Assembly: GCA_017439305.1 (NCBI GenBank)
Contig: JAFSJK010000083.1
Coordinates: 1 to 56,053 of the forward strand
Length of the DNA stretch: 56,053 nt
Source: Bacteroidales bacterium
GTDB lineage: Bacteria; Bacteroidota; Bacteroidia; Bacteroidales; UBA932
Direction: 5' to 3'
The notes under the pieces are model-generated. The model did not search any database, had not been told where the DNA came from, and saw nothing but the letters and a program-made list of their open reading frames with translations. The translations under genes and the position numbers were made by a program. Positions within the stretch are counted from its first letter, which is position 1; each line of letters starts with the position of its first letter. Of the stretch, positions 24,639 through 37,492 are shown one piece after another.

Positions 24639-26222
24639 CTATTGCATTCCGGCGATGATGGACGTAGCTTCCACGCGGAGGATGTCACCGATCTCATCGG
24701 TCATCTTTCCGGCGGCGAGCGGAGCAAGGACATCATCCTTGTGGGAGGCACGGAGACGGTCCAGGAAAAGGTCCTGGAACTCCCGGACCCGGGCCACCGG
24801 GATATCCCGCATCAAGGCATTCGTGCCGCAATAGAGGACGGCGATCTGCTCACCCACGGGCATGGGACTGTACTGGGGCTGAATGAGGAGCTGGTTATTC
24901 TTACGCCCCTTGTCCAAGGCCATCGCCGTGACCTTGTCCATGTCGGACGAGAACTTGGAGAAGGCTTCCAGTTCGGCGTACTGGGCCTGGTCGATCTTCA
25001 GGGTTCCGGCGACCTTCTTCATCGATTTCACCTGGGCGCTGCCACCCACACGGGAGACGCTGATACCCACGTTGATGGCTGGCCGAATGCCCTGGTTGAA
25101 CAGGCCGGATTCCAGGTAGATCTGACCGTCGGTGATGGAAATCACGTTCGTGGGAATATAGGCCGAAACGTCGCCGGCCTGCGTCTCGATGATCGGAAGA
25201 GCGGTAAGGGAACCGCCGCCGCGGACCTTTCCCTTCAACACCTCGGGAAGGTCGTTCATCTGTTCGGCCACTTCCTGCTGGCCGATGATTTTCGCGGCCC
25301 GTTCGAGCAGGCGGGAATGCAGGTAGAAAATGTCGCCCGGATAAGCCTCGCGGCCGGAAGGACGGCGGAGGATCAGGGAAACCTCCCGGTAAGCGACCGC
25401 CTGTTTCGAAAGATCGTCATACACCACCAGCGCGTGACGGCCTGTATCGCGGAAGTACTCGCCGATGGCGGCGCCGGCGAAGGGCGCATAATACTGCAGG
25501 GCGGCGGGGTCGGCGGCGGTGGCGGCCACGACGACCGTGTAGTCCATGGCCCCGTGGTCGCGAAGGGTCTTGACGATGCTGGCCACCGTGGATCCCTTCT
25601 GTCCCACAGCCACATAGATGCAGTAGACCGGATCACCCGCCAGGAAATTGTTCCGCTGGTTGATGATGGTGTCAATGGCGATGGCGGTCTTGCCCGTCTG
25701 TCGGTCGCCGATGATGAGTTCCCGCTGTCCGCGGCCGATCGGGATCATCGCGTCGATGGCCTTGAGGCCGGTCTGCAACGGCTCATTCACGGGCTGGCGG
25801 AAAATGACGCCCGGCGCCTTGCGTTCCAACGGCATGTCCACCCGTTCTCCACCAATCTCGCCCAGTCCGTCCAGCGGATTGCCAAGCGGATCCACGACGC
25901 GCCCCACAAGCTGCTCGCCCACAGGGATGGAGGCGATGCGGTGGGTCCTCCGGACGACGGCCCCTTCCTTCAAAAGGTCGGTCGGGCCCATCAGGACGGC
26001 GCCCACGTTGTCGGGTTCCAGATTCATCACGACGGCCATCACGCCGTCGCCGCAGTCCAGCAGTTCACCGGCCTCGGCATGGTCCAGGCCGTAGATGCGG
26101 ACGACGCCGTCACTGACCTGGAGGACCTTGCCGATTTCCTCGAACTGGAGGTCGCTCTTCATTTCCCGGAGCTGCCGCAGGAGCACTTCGGATATTTCGC
26201 TGGGTTTGATGGAACTGGCCAT
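24639..26222 (-). CDS. atpA: ATP synthase alpha subunit
   Basis: Non-catalytic nucleotide-binding F1 subunit, 527 residues. It has the Walker [82 protein letters not shown] (residues about 265-307) and the [14 protein letters not shown] arginine region. The N-terminal helix ([24 protein letters not shown]) binds the delta subunit. The stop of atpH lies 2 nt upstream. Confidence 0.97.
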   Translation of the reverse strand: MASSIKPSEISEVLLRQLREMKSDLQFEEIGKVLQVSDGVVRIYGLDHAEAGELLDCGDGVMAVVMNLEPDNVGAVLMGPTDLLKEGAVVRRTHRIASIPVGEQLVGRVVDPLGNPLDGLGEIGGERVDMPLERKAPGVIFRQPVNEPLQTGLKAIDAMIPIGRGQRELIIGDRQTGKTAIAIDTIINQRNNFLAGDPVYCIYVAVGQKGSTVASIVKTLRDHGAMDYTVVVAATAADPAALQYYAPFAGAAIGEYFRDTGRHALVVYDDLSKQAVAYREVSLILRRPSGREAYPGDIFYLHSRLLERAAKIIGQQEVAEQMNDLPEVLKGKVRGGGSLTALPIIETQAGDVSAYIPTNVISITDGQIYLESGLFNQGIRPAINVGISVSRVGGSAQVKSMKKVAGTLKIDQAQYAELEAFSKFSSDMDKVTAMALDKGRKNNQLLIQPQYSPMPVGEQIAVLYCGTNALMRDIPVARVREFQDLFLDRLRASHKDDVLAPLAAGKMTDEIGDILRVEATSIIAGMQ

Positions 26223-26224
26223 AA

Positions 26225-26782
26225 CTACACGATTCTTCTGTTTTTCTCAATGTATTGGAGCCGGATGAGTTCCAGCTCCCGGGCGACGCTCTTGTCAATC
26301 ATCGCGTCGCCGATGTCAAAGACGAATCCGCCGATCAGGGACGGATCCACCTCCACCTCGATGAGGGCTTCTTCGCCGGAATGGTCCTTGACCAGCGCCC
26401 GGAGCCGTTCCAGAAGGCTTTCCGGAGGCTGGATGGCAACCCGCAGGATCGCTTTCCTGATGCCGAGACTCTTCCGGTACCGGTCCGCGAAATCCCGGAG
26501 CGCCAAAGGGAGAAGGGCGATCCTCCCGTTCTCCATCAGCAGGCCGATGAAACGCTCCAACTCCGGCGCCATCGGTTCTTCCAGGGCCGTCCGGAGCAGT
26601 TTCAGTTTTTCCGCATCCTTCACTACATCTTTCGCCGCCACCATCCGGGACAGGTCGGGGACGTCGGCGAGGATACGGGAAAGCCTTTCCGCCTGCGCGC
26701 AGACGGAATCGCCGTTCCCGGTCTCATGGACATACTTCACCAAGGCGTCGGCGTAGCGGATCCGGATGATGCTATCGTTCAC
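26225..26782 (-). CDS. atpH: ATP synthase delta subunit
   Basis: The 185 residues match the OSCP/delta family: an N-terminal helical domain ([16 protein letters not shown]) that binds alpha, and a C-terminal part with the family motif [25 protein letters not shown]. It links F1 to the peripheral stalk. Its ATG overlaps the atpF stop by 4 nt, indicating translational coupling. Confidence 0.95.
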   Translation of the reverse strand: MNDSIIRIRYADALVKYVHETGNGDSVCAQAERLSRILADVPDLSRMVAAKDVVKDAEKLKLLRTALEEPMAPELERFIGLLMENGRIALLPLALRDFADRYRKSLGIRKAILRVAIQPPESLLERLRALVKDHSGEEALIEVEVDPSLIGGFVFDIGDAMIDKSVARELELIRLQYIEKNRRIV

Positions 26783-27285
26783 GAATGAAGTTCGGATTGG
26801 ACGGTCTCGTCGACCATCTTGTCAATGAATTCGCGCTGTTCCTTGTCGTCGGAGAGGTCTTTCCTGAGGATTTTCTCGGCGATGGAGACGGACAGCAAGG
26901 CAACCTCCCTGCGGACGTCCCGGAGGGCGGCTTCCTTTTCGGCCGCGATCTCGGTACGGGCCTCGGCGAGGATCTTGTCGGCCTCTTCCCGCGCCTGCTG
27001 CTTCGCATCCGCAATCATCTTGTTGCGGGTGTCGGCGGCATCCTTCAGGATGTCGGTCTGCTCCTTGCGGGCGTCTTCCAGCATCTGCGCATGCTCCGCC
27101 ATCATCCCGGCCAGACGAGACTCGATCTCGTGGGCATCCTTCAGCGACTTCTCAATGGTGGAGTTCCGCTTGTCGACCATCTCCGTGATGATCGGAAAAC
27201 CGAACTTCCACAGCAGGAAGAAGACGAGGCCGAAGATAACGACCATCCAGAACAGGAGGCCGGTGTCGGGCGTGACGAGATTCAT
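26779..27285 (-). CDS. atpF: ATP synthase b subunit
   Basis: Peripheral stalk subunit, 168 residues: an N-terminal membrane helix (LLFWMVVIFGLVFFLLWKFGFP) followed by a long charged coiled coil ending VQSELHS. Starts MNLVTPDTGLLFW, the normal Bacteroidota beginning. It begins 3 nt after the atpE stop and overlaps atpH by 4 nt. Confidence 0.96.
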   Translation of the reverse strand: MNLVTPDTGLLFWMVVIFGLVFFLLWKFGFPIITEMVDKRNSTIEKSLKDAHEIESRLAGMMAEHAQMLEDARKEQTDILKDAADTRNKMIADAKQQAREEADKILAEARTEIAAEKEAALRDVRREVALLSVSIAEKILRKDLSDDKEQREFIDKMVDETVQSELHS

Positions 27286-27288
27286 ACG

Positions 27289-27546
27289 CTAGAGGACCAG
27301 GGCCAGAAGGCAGACGATGATGGCGAAGAGGGCCGCACCCTCGATCATACCGGCGGCGATGATCATCGCGGTCCGGAGGTTTCCGGCACTCTCGGGCTGA
27401 CGCGCGATGGATTCCATCGTGGACTTGCCGATCTTGCCGATACCGAACGCGGCGGCGATCGCGGCGACGGCGGCGCCGATGGCGACACCCGCCTTTCCGA
27501 GGGCGGCACCCGCCGCAGCCTGGAGAATCATAGTAACAAGCAACAT
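27289..27546 (-). CDS. atpE: ATP synthase c subunit
   Basis: An 85-residue hairpin of two membrane helices that forms the rotor ring. The loop is ARQPES, and the ion-carrying Glu lies in AAGMIEGAALFAII of helix 2. The Ser/Thr neighbours expected in sodium-specific rings are not seen after the Glu, so protons are the likely coupling ion. Between it and atpB is a 36-bp gap. Confidence 0.95.
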   Translation of the reverse strand: MLLVTMILQAAAGAALGKAGVAIGAAVAAIAAAFGIGKIGKSTMESIARQPESAGNLRTAMIIAAGMIEGAALFAIIVCLLALVL

Positions 27547-27582
27547 AACGTTATAAGTTTAAATGTTCGTATTTCTTTTCCG

Positions 27583-28599
27583 TCATTCTCCATGGGCCCT
27601 TGCGAGCCCGATATAGATGGACGACAACATCGTGAAGACATAGGCCTGGATGAAGGCCACCAGGCATTCCAGGGCATCCAGGAAGACGCCGAACAGGACC
27701 GAAACCACGGTCATGGACCCGGTCAGGACGGCCCCGTACTTGGCCATGATGAAGATAATGCACACCATGCACAGGATCATGATGTGGCCGGCGAGCATGT
27801 TCGCGAAAAGACGGATGGTGAGGGACACCGGCTTCATCAGGGCGCTGAAGACCTCGATGACGGGCATGATGGGCTTCAGGAACACCGGGACGTCCGGATT
27901 GAAGATGTCCTTGTAATAGTGCTTCGTGCCCGTGAGGTTTACGGTGAAGAACGTACACAGGGCCAGCACCAGGGTGATGGCGATGTTGCCGGTGAGGTTC
28001 GCCCCGCCCGGAAAGAACGGGACGATGCCCAGGAAATTGTTCAGCAGGATGAACAGGAATGCCATGCACAGGTAGGGCGAATACTTCCGGTAATCCTCCT
28101 CGCCAATGTTCTCGCGGGCCATGTTGTGGACCATCATTACCAGCGGCTCCATCAGGGCGGCAATGCCCGTCGGAGGCTCGTTCAGCACATCGTGCTTCTT
28201 ATACCAGCGGGCCGTGCAGAGGATGACGATGAGCAGGAGCAGGCTGGACATCATCAGCGACAGGACGTTCTTCGTGATGGATATGTCGAACGGGCGCTCC
28301 CCACTGTCCACCTCGACGATCTTTCCCTTGTGCGGATCCTCCTGCGCGATTTTCAAGCCCTCATAGGAGGCACCGTGCGCCAGCTTCCTGGAAGAGAAGA
28401 CATGCCAGCCGGTGGAACTGTGCACGATGACCGGCAGGTGCAGGGCGGCATGCCTGTCCCCCCAGGACCAGAGATGCCACTCATAGTCGTCGCCGATATG
28501 CTCGAAGATGATGCCGGCCACGTCGACCGGCTCCTCCGCCTGGGGCGCAGGGGACGGCGAAGCGGATAGCAACATCGATATGAGCAGCGCAACGATCAT
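27583..28599 (-). CDS. atpB: ATP synthase a subunit
   Basis: Stator ion channel, 338 residues. After a signal-like start (MIVALLISMLLSASPSPAPQ) comes a long periplasmic extension of about 100 residues typical of Bacteroidota, then the membrane part with PYLCMAFLFILLNNFLGIVPF, the essential Arg in KPVSLTIRLFANMLAGHIM, and VAFIQAYVFTMLSSIYIGLA. The ATG at 28599 overlaps the epsilon stop (ATGA); a GTG four codons earlier is less likely. Confidence 0.95.
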   Translation of the reverse strand: MIVALLISMLLSASPSPAPQAEEPVDVAGIIFEHIGDDYEWHLWSWGDRHAALHLPVIVHSSTGWHVFSSRKLAHGASYEGLKIAQEDPHKGKIVEVDSGERPFDISITKNVLSLMMSSLLLLIVILCTARWYKKHDVLNEPPTGIAALMEPLVMMVHNMARENIGEEDYRKYSPYLCMAFLFILLNNFLGIVPFFPGGANLTGNIAITLVLALCTFFTVNLTGTKHYYKDIFNPDVPVFLKPIMPVIEVFSALMKPVSLTIRLFANMLAGHIMILCMVCIIFIMAKYGAVLTGSMTVVSVLFGVFLDALECLVAFIQAYVFTMLSSIYIGLARAHGE

Positions 28600-28841
28600 A
28601 CTTCCACGCACACATCAACCTGGTTGTCACAAACTTCCACAAAACCGGAAGAGATGGCAAGCCGGGATTCCCTGCCTTCGGACACATACACGATATCTCC
28701 CTTTTCCAGGGAGGAAATGAGGGCACCGTGGTCCTTCAGGACCTCGAACGGACCTGCCGTCCCCGGCAGCGTCACGGCCGATACCGCCTGCTCCACGAGC
28801 GTTCCCTCGGGCGATACGATATGCAACTGAATCACGTCCAT
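28596..28841 (-). CDS. atpC: ATP synthase epsilon subunit (short form)
   Basis: The 81 residues cover only the N-terminal beta-sandwich domain (IQLHIVSPEGTLVEQAVSAVTLPGTAGPFEVLKDHGALIS), without the C-terminal two-helix domain that inhibits ATP hydrolysis in many bacteria. Short forms are usual in Bacteroidota. It starts right after the atpD stop (no gap) and overlaps atpB by 4 nt. Confidence 0.94.
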   Translation of the reverse strand: MDVIQLHIVSPEGTLVEQAVSAVTLPGTAGPFEVLKDHGALISSLEKGDIVYVSEGRESRLAISSGFVEVCDNQVDVCVEV

Positions 28842-31906
<3,065 letters not shown>

Positions 31907-31911
31907 AATGA

Positions 31912-31939
31912 CAAAGATAGGATATTTTTCTTATCTTTG
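31912..31939. promoter_or_regulatory. Divergent promoters dacB / galE
   Basis: CAAAGATA (31912..31919, minus-strand -7 box TATCTTTG for dacB) and TATCTTTG (31932..31939, plus strand, for galE) are mirror images 12 bp apart. The dacB ATG follows 5 nt after its box, the galE ATG 24 nt after its own. Confidence 0.7.
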
Positions 31940-31963
31940 TTTTCTGAACAAACCTTTCCGGAA

Positions 31964-32992
31964 ATGAAAAAGACAGTACTTGTATCGGGCGGAGCGGGCT
32001 TCATCGGAAGCCACGTGACCGTGGAACTCATCCAGGCGGGCTACGACGTGGTGGTCGCCGACAATTTCTCGAACTGCGACCTCACCTGCTTCGAGGGCGT
32101 GAAGAAGATCACGGGACGCGAAGACATCCCCCTGGTGAAGATGGATTTCTGCGACGCAGAGGCCGTACACAAGATCTTCAACGACTACCCCATCGACGCC
32201 GTCATCCACTTCGCCGCCTTCAAGGCCGTGGGTGAATCCGTCTTCAAGCCGGTCCTCTACTACAAGAACAATCTCATGAGCTTCCTGAACGTGCTGGAGG
32301 CGGCTGAGGCCAAGGGCGGATGCAATGTGCTGTTCTCTTCTTCCGCCACCGTATACGGCGAGCCGGATGTCGTCCCCGTGACGGAGAAGACGCCCCGCAA
32401 GCCCGCCACCTCGCCTTACGGCAACACCAAGGCGGTTTGCGAGGACATCCTCCGCGACACCGTCTTCGCCACGAAGGGTGCAGTGAAGGGCATCCTCCTG
32501 CGTTATTTCAACCCCATCGGCGCCCACCCGAGCGCCCTGATCGGCGAACTCCCCCGCGGCGTTCCCAACAACCTGGTTCCGTTCATCACCCAGACCGCCA
32601 TCGGAAAGCGCGAGTGCCTGTCCGTGTTCGGCAACGACTATCCTACCGAGGACGGCACCTGCCTGCGTGATTTCATCGACATCGTGGACCTCGCGAAGGC
32701 CCATGTGTATGCCGTCACCAGGATGATCGAAGGCAAGATGAAGGAGGACTGCGAGGTCTTCAATATCGGCACCGGCCGCCCCGTCTCCGTGCTGGAACTG
32801 ATCAATGCGTTCGAGAAAGTGAACGGCGTAAAAGTCAACCACAAGTTTGCCCCGCGCCGTGCCGGCGACGTCACCGCCATCTGGGCCGACCCGACCCTCG
32901 CAAACAAGGAGATGGGCTGGAAGGCCACCCGCACCGTCGAGGAAACCCTCGCCTCCGCCTGGGCCTGGGAAAAGCACATCGCCGGGAAATAG
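31964..32992 (+). CDS. galE: UDP-glucose 4-epimerase
   Basis: Interconverts UDP-glucose and UDP-galactose for surface polysaccharide synthesis and galactose use. The ATG at 31964 gives 342 residues: NAD motif VSGGAGFIGSHV, FAAFKAVGESV, SSSATVYGEPD, catalytic YxxxK in SPYGNTKAVCEDI, RYFNPIGAHPS and DGTCLRDFIDIVDLA. A codon at 31937 within the -7 box is rejected. The next gene starts 7 nt after its stop. Confidence 0.95.
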   Translation: MKKTVLVSGGAGFIGSHVTVELIQAGYDVVVADNFSNCDLTCFEGVKKITGREDIPLVKMDFCDAEAVHKIFNDYPIDAVIHFAAFKAVGESVFKPVLYYKNNLMSFLNVLEAAEAKGGCNVLFSSSATVYGEPDVVPVTEKTPRKPATSPYGNTKAVCEDILRDTVFATKGAVKGILLRYFNPIGAHPSALIGELPRGVPNNLVPFITQTAIGKRECLSVFGNDYPTEDGTCLRDFIDIVDLAKAHVYAVTRMIEGKMKEDCEVFNIGTGRPVSVLELINAFEKVNGVKVNHKFAPRRAGDVTAIWADPTLANKEMGWKATRTVEETLASAWAWEKHIAGK

Positions 32993-32999
32993 TCCGCTT

Positions 33000-35222
33000 A
33001 TGAACACATTCTCCAGATTCCTTCTGTCCGCCGTCACGCTGTTGACGGCGGCATTGTCTCTGCAGGCCCAGCCCGAACTCACCCTCGAAGACATCTACGC
33101 GAAAGGCACGTTCCGGATGAGGGGCGTCCCCCAGCCCACCTGGATGGAAGACGGCCGCTCCTATTCCGCCATGACCGGAGAGGGCCTGGTCCAGGTCGAC
33201 GCCGCCACCCTGGCGGAGAAAGTCATCGTCCCGATGTCCGCCTTCATTCCGGAAGGAGCCGACCGCCCTGTCCGGGCAGAGGACTACACCTGGTCCGAAG
33301 ACAAGACCAAACTGGTCGTATACACGAATTCCCGCCGGGTATGGCGCCGCAACACCCGGGGCGACTACTGGCTCCTGGACATCGCCGCCGGAACCATCCG
33401 CCAGCTCGGAAAGGGGCTGGAGCCTTCCCGGATGATGTACGGGAAACTGTCTCCGAAGGGGGACAGGTTCGCCTATGTCTATTATAACAACCTGTATGTG
33501 GAGGATGTCACCACCGGTGAACGCCGCCAGCTCACCCGCGACGGCAGCGACATCATCGTCAACGGCAACTTCGACTGGGTGTATGAAGAGGAACTGAACT
33601 GCTACGACGGCTGGCGCTGGAGTCCCGACGGGAAGAAGATCGCCTTCTGGCGCTCCGACACCGAGGGCACGGGGACCTTCCTGATGATCGACAACATCGA
33701 CTCCCTCTATTCCTTCACCATTCCCCTTCCGTATCCGAAGGCGGGAACGACGAATTCCGCCGTCAAGGTAGGCGTCGTGGACGTGGAAACCGCGCAGACC
33801 GGGTGGTTCCCCGTCCCGGGCGACCCGCGGGAAAACTACATCGCCCGGATGGAGTTCGTTCCCGGGACCGAGGAGGTGATGATCCAGCAGCTGAACCGTC
33901 TCCAGAACACGAACACCGTCTATTACGGCAATGTCAACACCCTGGAGCTGAACCCCTTCTATCAGGACCACGACGACGCCTTCCTGGACATCCACGACAA
34001 CATCGTGTGGCTGGATGGGAACAAGTACTTCACCTGGACCAGTGAAAAGGACGGCTGGAGGCACCTGTACCGGGTCAGCCGCGACGGAAAGAAGGAGACC
34101 CTCATCACGAAGGGAGACTTCGATGTCATCCGTGTCCTTCAGATCGACACCAAGGGAGGATATGTCTATTATATGGCCTCTCCGGAAAGCGCTGTGGAAC
34201 AATACCTTTACCGCAGCCGGCTGGACGGGAAGAAAGCGGCGGAGAGGGTAACGCCGGCGGGCTTCACCGGAACCTATTCCTACAATATCTCTCCCGGCGC
34301 CAAATATGCCCTGTGCAACTATAGCAACTACGCCACGCCGCGTGTCTATGAGATGGTCTCCCTTCCGGACCACAAGGTTATCCGCACGCTGGAAGACAAT
34401 GCCGAACTCAAGGCCGTCTACGCCTCTTACGGCTTCCGCACCCGGGAATACTTCCAGGTGGATATCGGCGAAGTCGTGCTGGACGGCTGGATGATCAAGC
34501 CCCGGGATTTCGATCCGACGAAAAAGTATCCGGTCATCTTCAACATCTATGGAGAGCCGGCCTCCTCCACGGTCCAGAACAGCTGGTCCGGGGATTACTG
34601 GAACCAGCTTCTCGCCCAGAACGGGTATATCGTCATGAGCATCGATCCCCGGGGAACGAACAATCCCAAGGGGCGCGAGTGGCGGAAGAGCATCTACGGG
34701 AAAGTGGGCATCCTCGCCATGGCCGACCATGCCAAGGCCGTCCGCATCGCCGAAAGGATGTTCCCGTTCATGGATCCGGAGCGCATCGGCGTCTGGGGCT
34801 GGAGCGGCGGTGGTTCCTCCACGGCCCACCTGATGTTCAAGTACCCCGACATTTATTCCACCGGCATCGCCGTCGCGGGTGTGTACTCGCAGTACCTGTA
34901 CGACTCCATCTATCAGGAACGTTACATGGGCCTTCCCTCCACGAACCCCGACGGCTTCCGCGAGGGCTCCCCGATCAACCACGCCGCCGGCCTGAAGGGC
35001 GACCTGCTCCTCATCCACGGCACCGGGGACGATAACGTCCACTACCAGAGCCTGGAAATGCTGGTGAATGAACTGGTGAAGCAGGACAAGCAATTCTCGA
35101 TGATGGCTTATCCGATGCGCACGCACGGAATCAGCGAACGGGAAAATACGACGATGCACCTGTACCGAACGATGCTCCGCTTCTGGCTGGAGCATCTGGC
35201 TCCGGGAGGACGTCCTGCCTGA
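33000..35222 (+). CDS. Dipeptidyl peptidase IV (S9B)
   Basis: Exported serine peptidase that removes X-Pro or X-Ala dipeptides, 740 residues with a signal peptide (ending SLQAQ). The N-terminal beta-propeller contains DWVYEEELN, whose Glu pair binds the free N-terminus of substrates. The C-terminal hydrolase has the nucleophile in GWSGGGSSTAHLMFKYPD, Asp in HGTGDDNVH and His in MRTHGISE. It could support use of dietary or host peptides, together with PepP. Start at ATG 33000, 7 nt after galE. Confidence 0.95.
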   Translation: MNTFSRFLLSAVTLLTAALSLQAQPELTLEDIYAKGTFRMRGVPQPTWMEDGRSYSAMTGEGLVQVDAATLAEKVIVPMSAFIPEGADRPVRAEDYTWSEDKTKLVVYTNSRRVWRRNTRGDYWLLDIAAGTIRQLGKGLEPSRMMYGKLSPKGDRFAYVYYNNLYVEDVTTGERRQLTRDGSDIIVNGNFDWVYEEELNCYDGWRWSPDGKKIAFWRSDTEGTGTFLMIDNIDSLYSFTIPLPYPKAGTTNSAVKVGVVDVETAQTGWFPVPGDPRENYIARMEFVPGTEEVMIQQLNRLQNTNTVYYGNVNTLELNPFYQDHDDAFLDIHDNIVWLDGNKYFTWTSEKDGWRHLYRVSRDGKKETLITKGDFDVIRVLQIDTKGGYVYYMASPESAVEQYLYRSRLDGKKAAERVTPAGFTGTYSYNISPGAKYALCNYSNYATPRVYEMVSLPDHKVIRTLEDNAELKAVYASYGFRTREYFQVDIGEVVLDGWMIKPRDFDPTKKYPVIFNIYGEPASSTVQNSWSGDYWNQLLAQNGYIVMSIDPRGTNNPKGREWRKSIYGKVGILAMADHAKAVRIAERMFPFMDPERIGVWGWSGGGSSTAHLMFKYPDIYSTGIAVAGVYSQYLYDSIYQERYMGLPSTNPDGFREGSPINHAAGLKGDLLLIHGTGDDNVHYQSLEMLVNELVKQDKQFSMMAYPMRTHGISERENTTMHLYRTMLRFWLEHLAPGGRPA

Positions 35223-35286
35223 TTCTGGCCCGGTTCTTGTTTATCTGCTTCCTCAAAAAAGTAGTGTAACCAGAACCTGAACATTT

Positions 35287-37032
35287 ATGAAAAAGATCGG
35301 TTTTTCCCTTCCGGTCCTGGCAGCCGCCATTTTGCTGTCCTGCTCGAAGGACCCCATTGATATCGCCGTTCCGGAAACAGACTCCACCCCCGTCGAGGCC
35401 GACGACTCCGCCGGCGGGAACATTGTGACCGACAAGGATGACGACAATGTCGCCAACTCCACTTTCGACCGCACTGTAAAGGTCACTTTCAGCGGAAGCA
35501 AGGCAACGGTCACGGGAACGACGGAAGATTTCACCGTTTCCGTCGACGGGGCCGGTGTAACCATCACCAACAACGGCGACGAAGTCGTGATTTACGAACT
35601 CACCGGATCATCCTCCGACGGATATTTCAAGCTCTACAGCACCCGGAAGCAGGAAATCCTCCTGAACGGATTGAGCCTCACGAACAAGAACGGCGCAGCC
35701 ATCAACAACCAGAGCCACAAGCGTACTTTCGTCGTCATCAAGGGTACGAACGCCCTTGCCGATGGTGTCTCTTATACCTCAACACCGTCCGATGAGGATG
35801 AGAAAGCGGCCTTCTTCTCCGAAGGCCAGCTCGTATTCAGCGGCGACGGCACCCTGACCGTAAACGCCACCGGCAAGGCGGGCATCACCTCCGACGACTA
35901 TGTCCGCTTCATGGACGCCCCTACCGTGAAAGTCACTTCCAGCGCCGGGCACGGCGTGCGCGGCAAGGAAGCCATCATCGTCAGTGACGGAATCATCGAC
36001 GTGGAAGTCTCCGGCACCGGCAAGAAGGGATTCTCCTCCGACACGCTGGTATATTTCGGAGGCGGCGTAACGACCATCCGGACAACGGGTTCCGCCGGGG
36101 ATGTGGATGGCGAGCTCACCGGGGTCGCCGGCATCAAGGCGGACCTGCGCTTCGAGATCGAGGACGGCGTGCTGGACATCACCTCCACCGGCACGGGTGC
36201 GAAAGGCATCAGCGGCGACAATGTGGCCTATTTCAAAGGCGGTACCGTCACGGTCAATGTCACCGGCGTCAACTACGGAAGCAGCTCCTCCGGCGGGGGT
36301 TGGGGTGGCCCGGGCGGGCGGCCCGGCCAGGGAAGCGGTTCTTCTTCCGACAATTCCGTGGCGTCCAAAGGAATCAAGTTCGATGGCAACCTGTACATCT
36401 CCGGCGGCAGGATCACCGTCAAGAGCGCCAAGCACGAAGCCCTGGAGGCCAAGGGCGTCATCGAGGTCACCGGTGGCGAAGTGTACGCCTATTCCAGTGA
36501 TGACGCCATCAATGCCGGCGGCGACTTCACCATCGACGGCGGAGCGGTCTATGCCCAGTCCACCGGCAACGACGGCCTGGATGCCAACGGAAACCTCTAC
36601 ATCAAGGACGGAATCGTTTTTGCCGTCGGAAGCGGCGGTGCCGAACTGGCCATCGATGCCAACTCCGAAGCCCAGAAGAAACTCTATCTCACCGGCGGCA
36701 CCGTCATTGCCGTGGGCGGACTCGAGAGCGGCGCTTCCCTCAGCCAGGCCTGCTGGTCGGCCGGAACCGTCAAGGCCAACACCGATTACGCCCTGCTTGA
36801 CAAGGGCGGTAATACCATCGGGGCATTCAGGACGCCGTCGGGCGGAAGCCAGACCCTGATCCTGTCCGCGCCCTCCCTGGAATCGGCCCTGTACGGGGTG
36901 AGCGTCGAGGGCGGCGAATCCTGCCTTGAAGGGCAGTACTGGGTCAGAGCGACCGTTTCCGGCGGAAAAGGATGCACCTTGTCCACCTATAGCGGTGGCC
37001 AGGGCGGCGGTGGCGGACGGCCGGGATGGTGA
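35287..37032 (+). CDS. Beta-helix lipoprotein, carbohydrate-binding DUF4353 type
   Basis: A 581-residue lipoprotein (lipobox ILLSC, Cys19). The body is made of repeating turns such as GITSDDYVRF, GVRGKEAIIVSDGIIDVEVSGTGKKG, AKGISGDNVAYFKGG, and EALEAKGVIEVTGGEVYAYSSDDAINAGGDFTIDGG, as expected of a right-handed parallel beta-helix with DUF4353 (Cthe_2159-like, carbohydrate-binding). A Gly/Ser-rich loop (GGGWGGPGGRPGQGSGSSS) interrupts it, and the C-terminus is again Gly-rich. In other bacteria such proteins lie beside VTC and DUF4956 genes, as here. No -7 box is obvious ahead of it. Confidence 0.82.
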   Translation: MKKIGFSLPVLAAAILLSCSKDPIDIAVPETDSTPVEADDSAGGNIVTDKDDDNVANSTFDRTVKVTFSGSKATVTGTTEDFTVSVDGAGVTITNNGDEVVIYELTGSSSDGYFKLYSTRKQEILLNGLSLTNKNGAAINNQSHKRTFVVIKGTNALADGVSYTSTPSDEDEKAAFFSEGQLVFSGDGTLTVNATGKAGITSDDYVRFMDAPTVKVTSSAGHGVRGKEAIIVSDGIIDVEVSGTGKKGFSSDTLVYFGGGVTTIRTTGSAGDVDGELTGVAGIKADLRFEIEDGVLDITSTGTGAKGISGDNVAYFKGGTVTVNVTGVNYGSSSSGGGWGGPGGRPGQGSGSSSDNSVASKGIKFDGNLYISGGRITVKSAKHEALEAKGVIEVTGGEVYAYSSDDAINAGGDFTIDGGAVYAQSTGNDGLDANGNLYIKDGIVFAVGSGGAELAIDANSEAQKKLYLTGGTVIAVGGLESGASLSQACWSAGTVKANTDYALLDKGGNTIGAFRTPSGGSQTLILSAPSLESALYGVSVEGGESCLEGQYWVRATVSGGKGCTLSTYSGGQGGGGGRPGW

Positions 37033-37048
37033 TTGTGAAAAATAATCG

Positions 37049-37056
37049 TATCTTTG
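37049..37056 (+). promoter_or_regulatory. -7 box of the VTC/DUF4956 operon
   Basis: TATCTTTG, a full match to TAnnTTTG, 19 nt before the ATG at 37076. A TTG 13 nt upstream is too close for a normal -33 element. Confidence 0.6.
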
Positions 37057-37075
37057 TAAGTTAACTCGATTTAAA

Positions 37076-37492
37076 ATGAAAAAGATACTGACGCTTTTCG
37101 CCCTGGTTTTCGCCCTGACCCTGCCGGCTGTGGCGCAGAACACCCAGACCGGCCCGAAAATCAACAAGAAGAACCTGGTCATCAAGGAGTGGAACACCGA
37201 TGTCAAGTCCGGAAAGAAAGTCCTGGATCACATCACGACCTACAATCCCGAGGGAAAGAAGATTGAGGAGATCGAGTATGGCTCGGAGGGCCAGAAATGG
37301 CGCAAGCGTTTCGAATACGGGGCGGACGGCAAGGTCTCCCGGGAATCGGTATACGATGAACGGAACCGGCTGCAGACCGTCAAGAAATTCGAGTACAATG
37401 AGTTCGGCCGCAAGAAAACCCAGTATAACTACAACGGGAAAGGGAAACTCATCTCGATGAAGGTGTTCGAGTATATCACGGAGGATGCCTGA
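37076..37492 (+). CDS. Small secreted protein with YD-like repeats
   Basis: A 138-residue product with signal peptide (MKKILTLFALVFALTLPAVAQ). The mature part repeats a pattern of aromatic-charged strands: TYNPEGKKIEEIEYG, FEYGADGKVSRESVYD, KFEYNEFGRKKTQYNYNGKGK. This looks like short beta-hairpin repeats similar to RHS/YD or YwqK-type repeats. No function is known. It overlaps the VTC gene by 8 nt, so the two are translated together. Confidence 0.78.
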   Translation: MKKILTLFALVFALTLPAVAQNTQTGPKINKKNLVIKEWNTDVKSGKKVLDHITTYNPEGKKIEEIEYGSEGQKWRKRFEYGADGKVSRESVYDERNRLQTVKKFEYNEFGRKKTQYNYNGKGKLISMKVFEYITEDA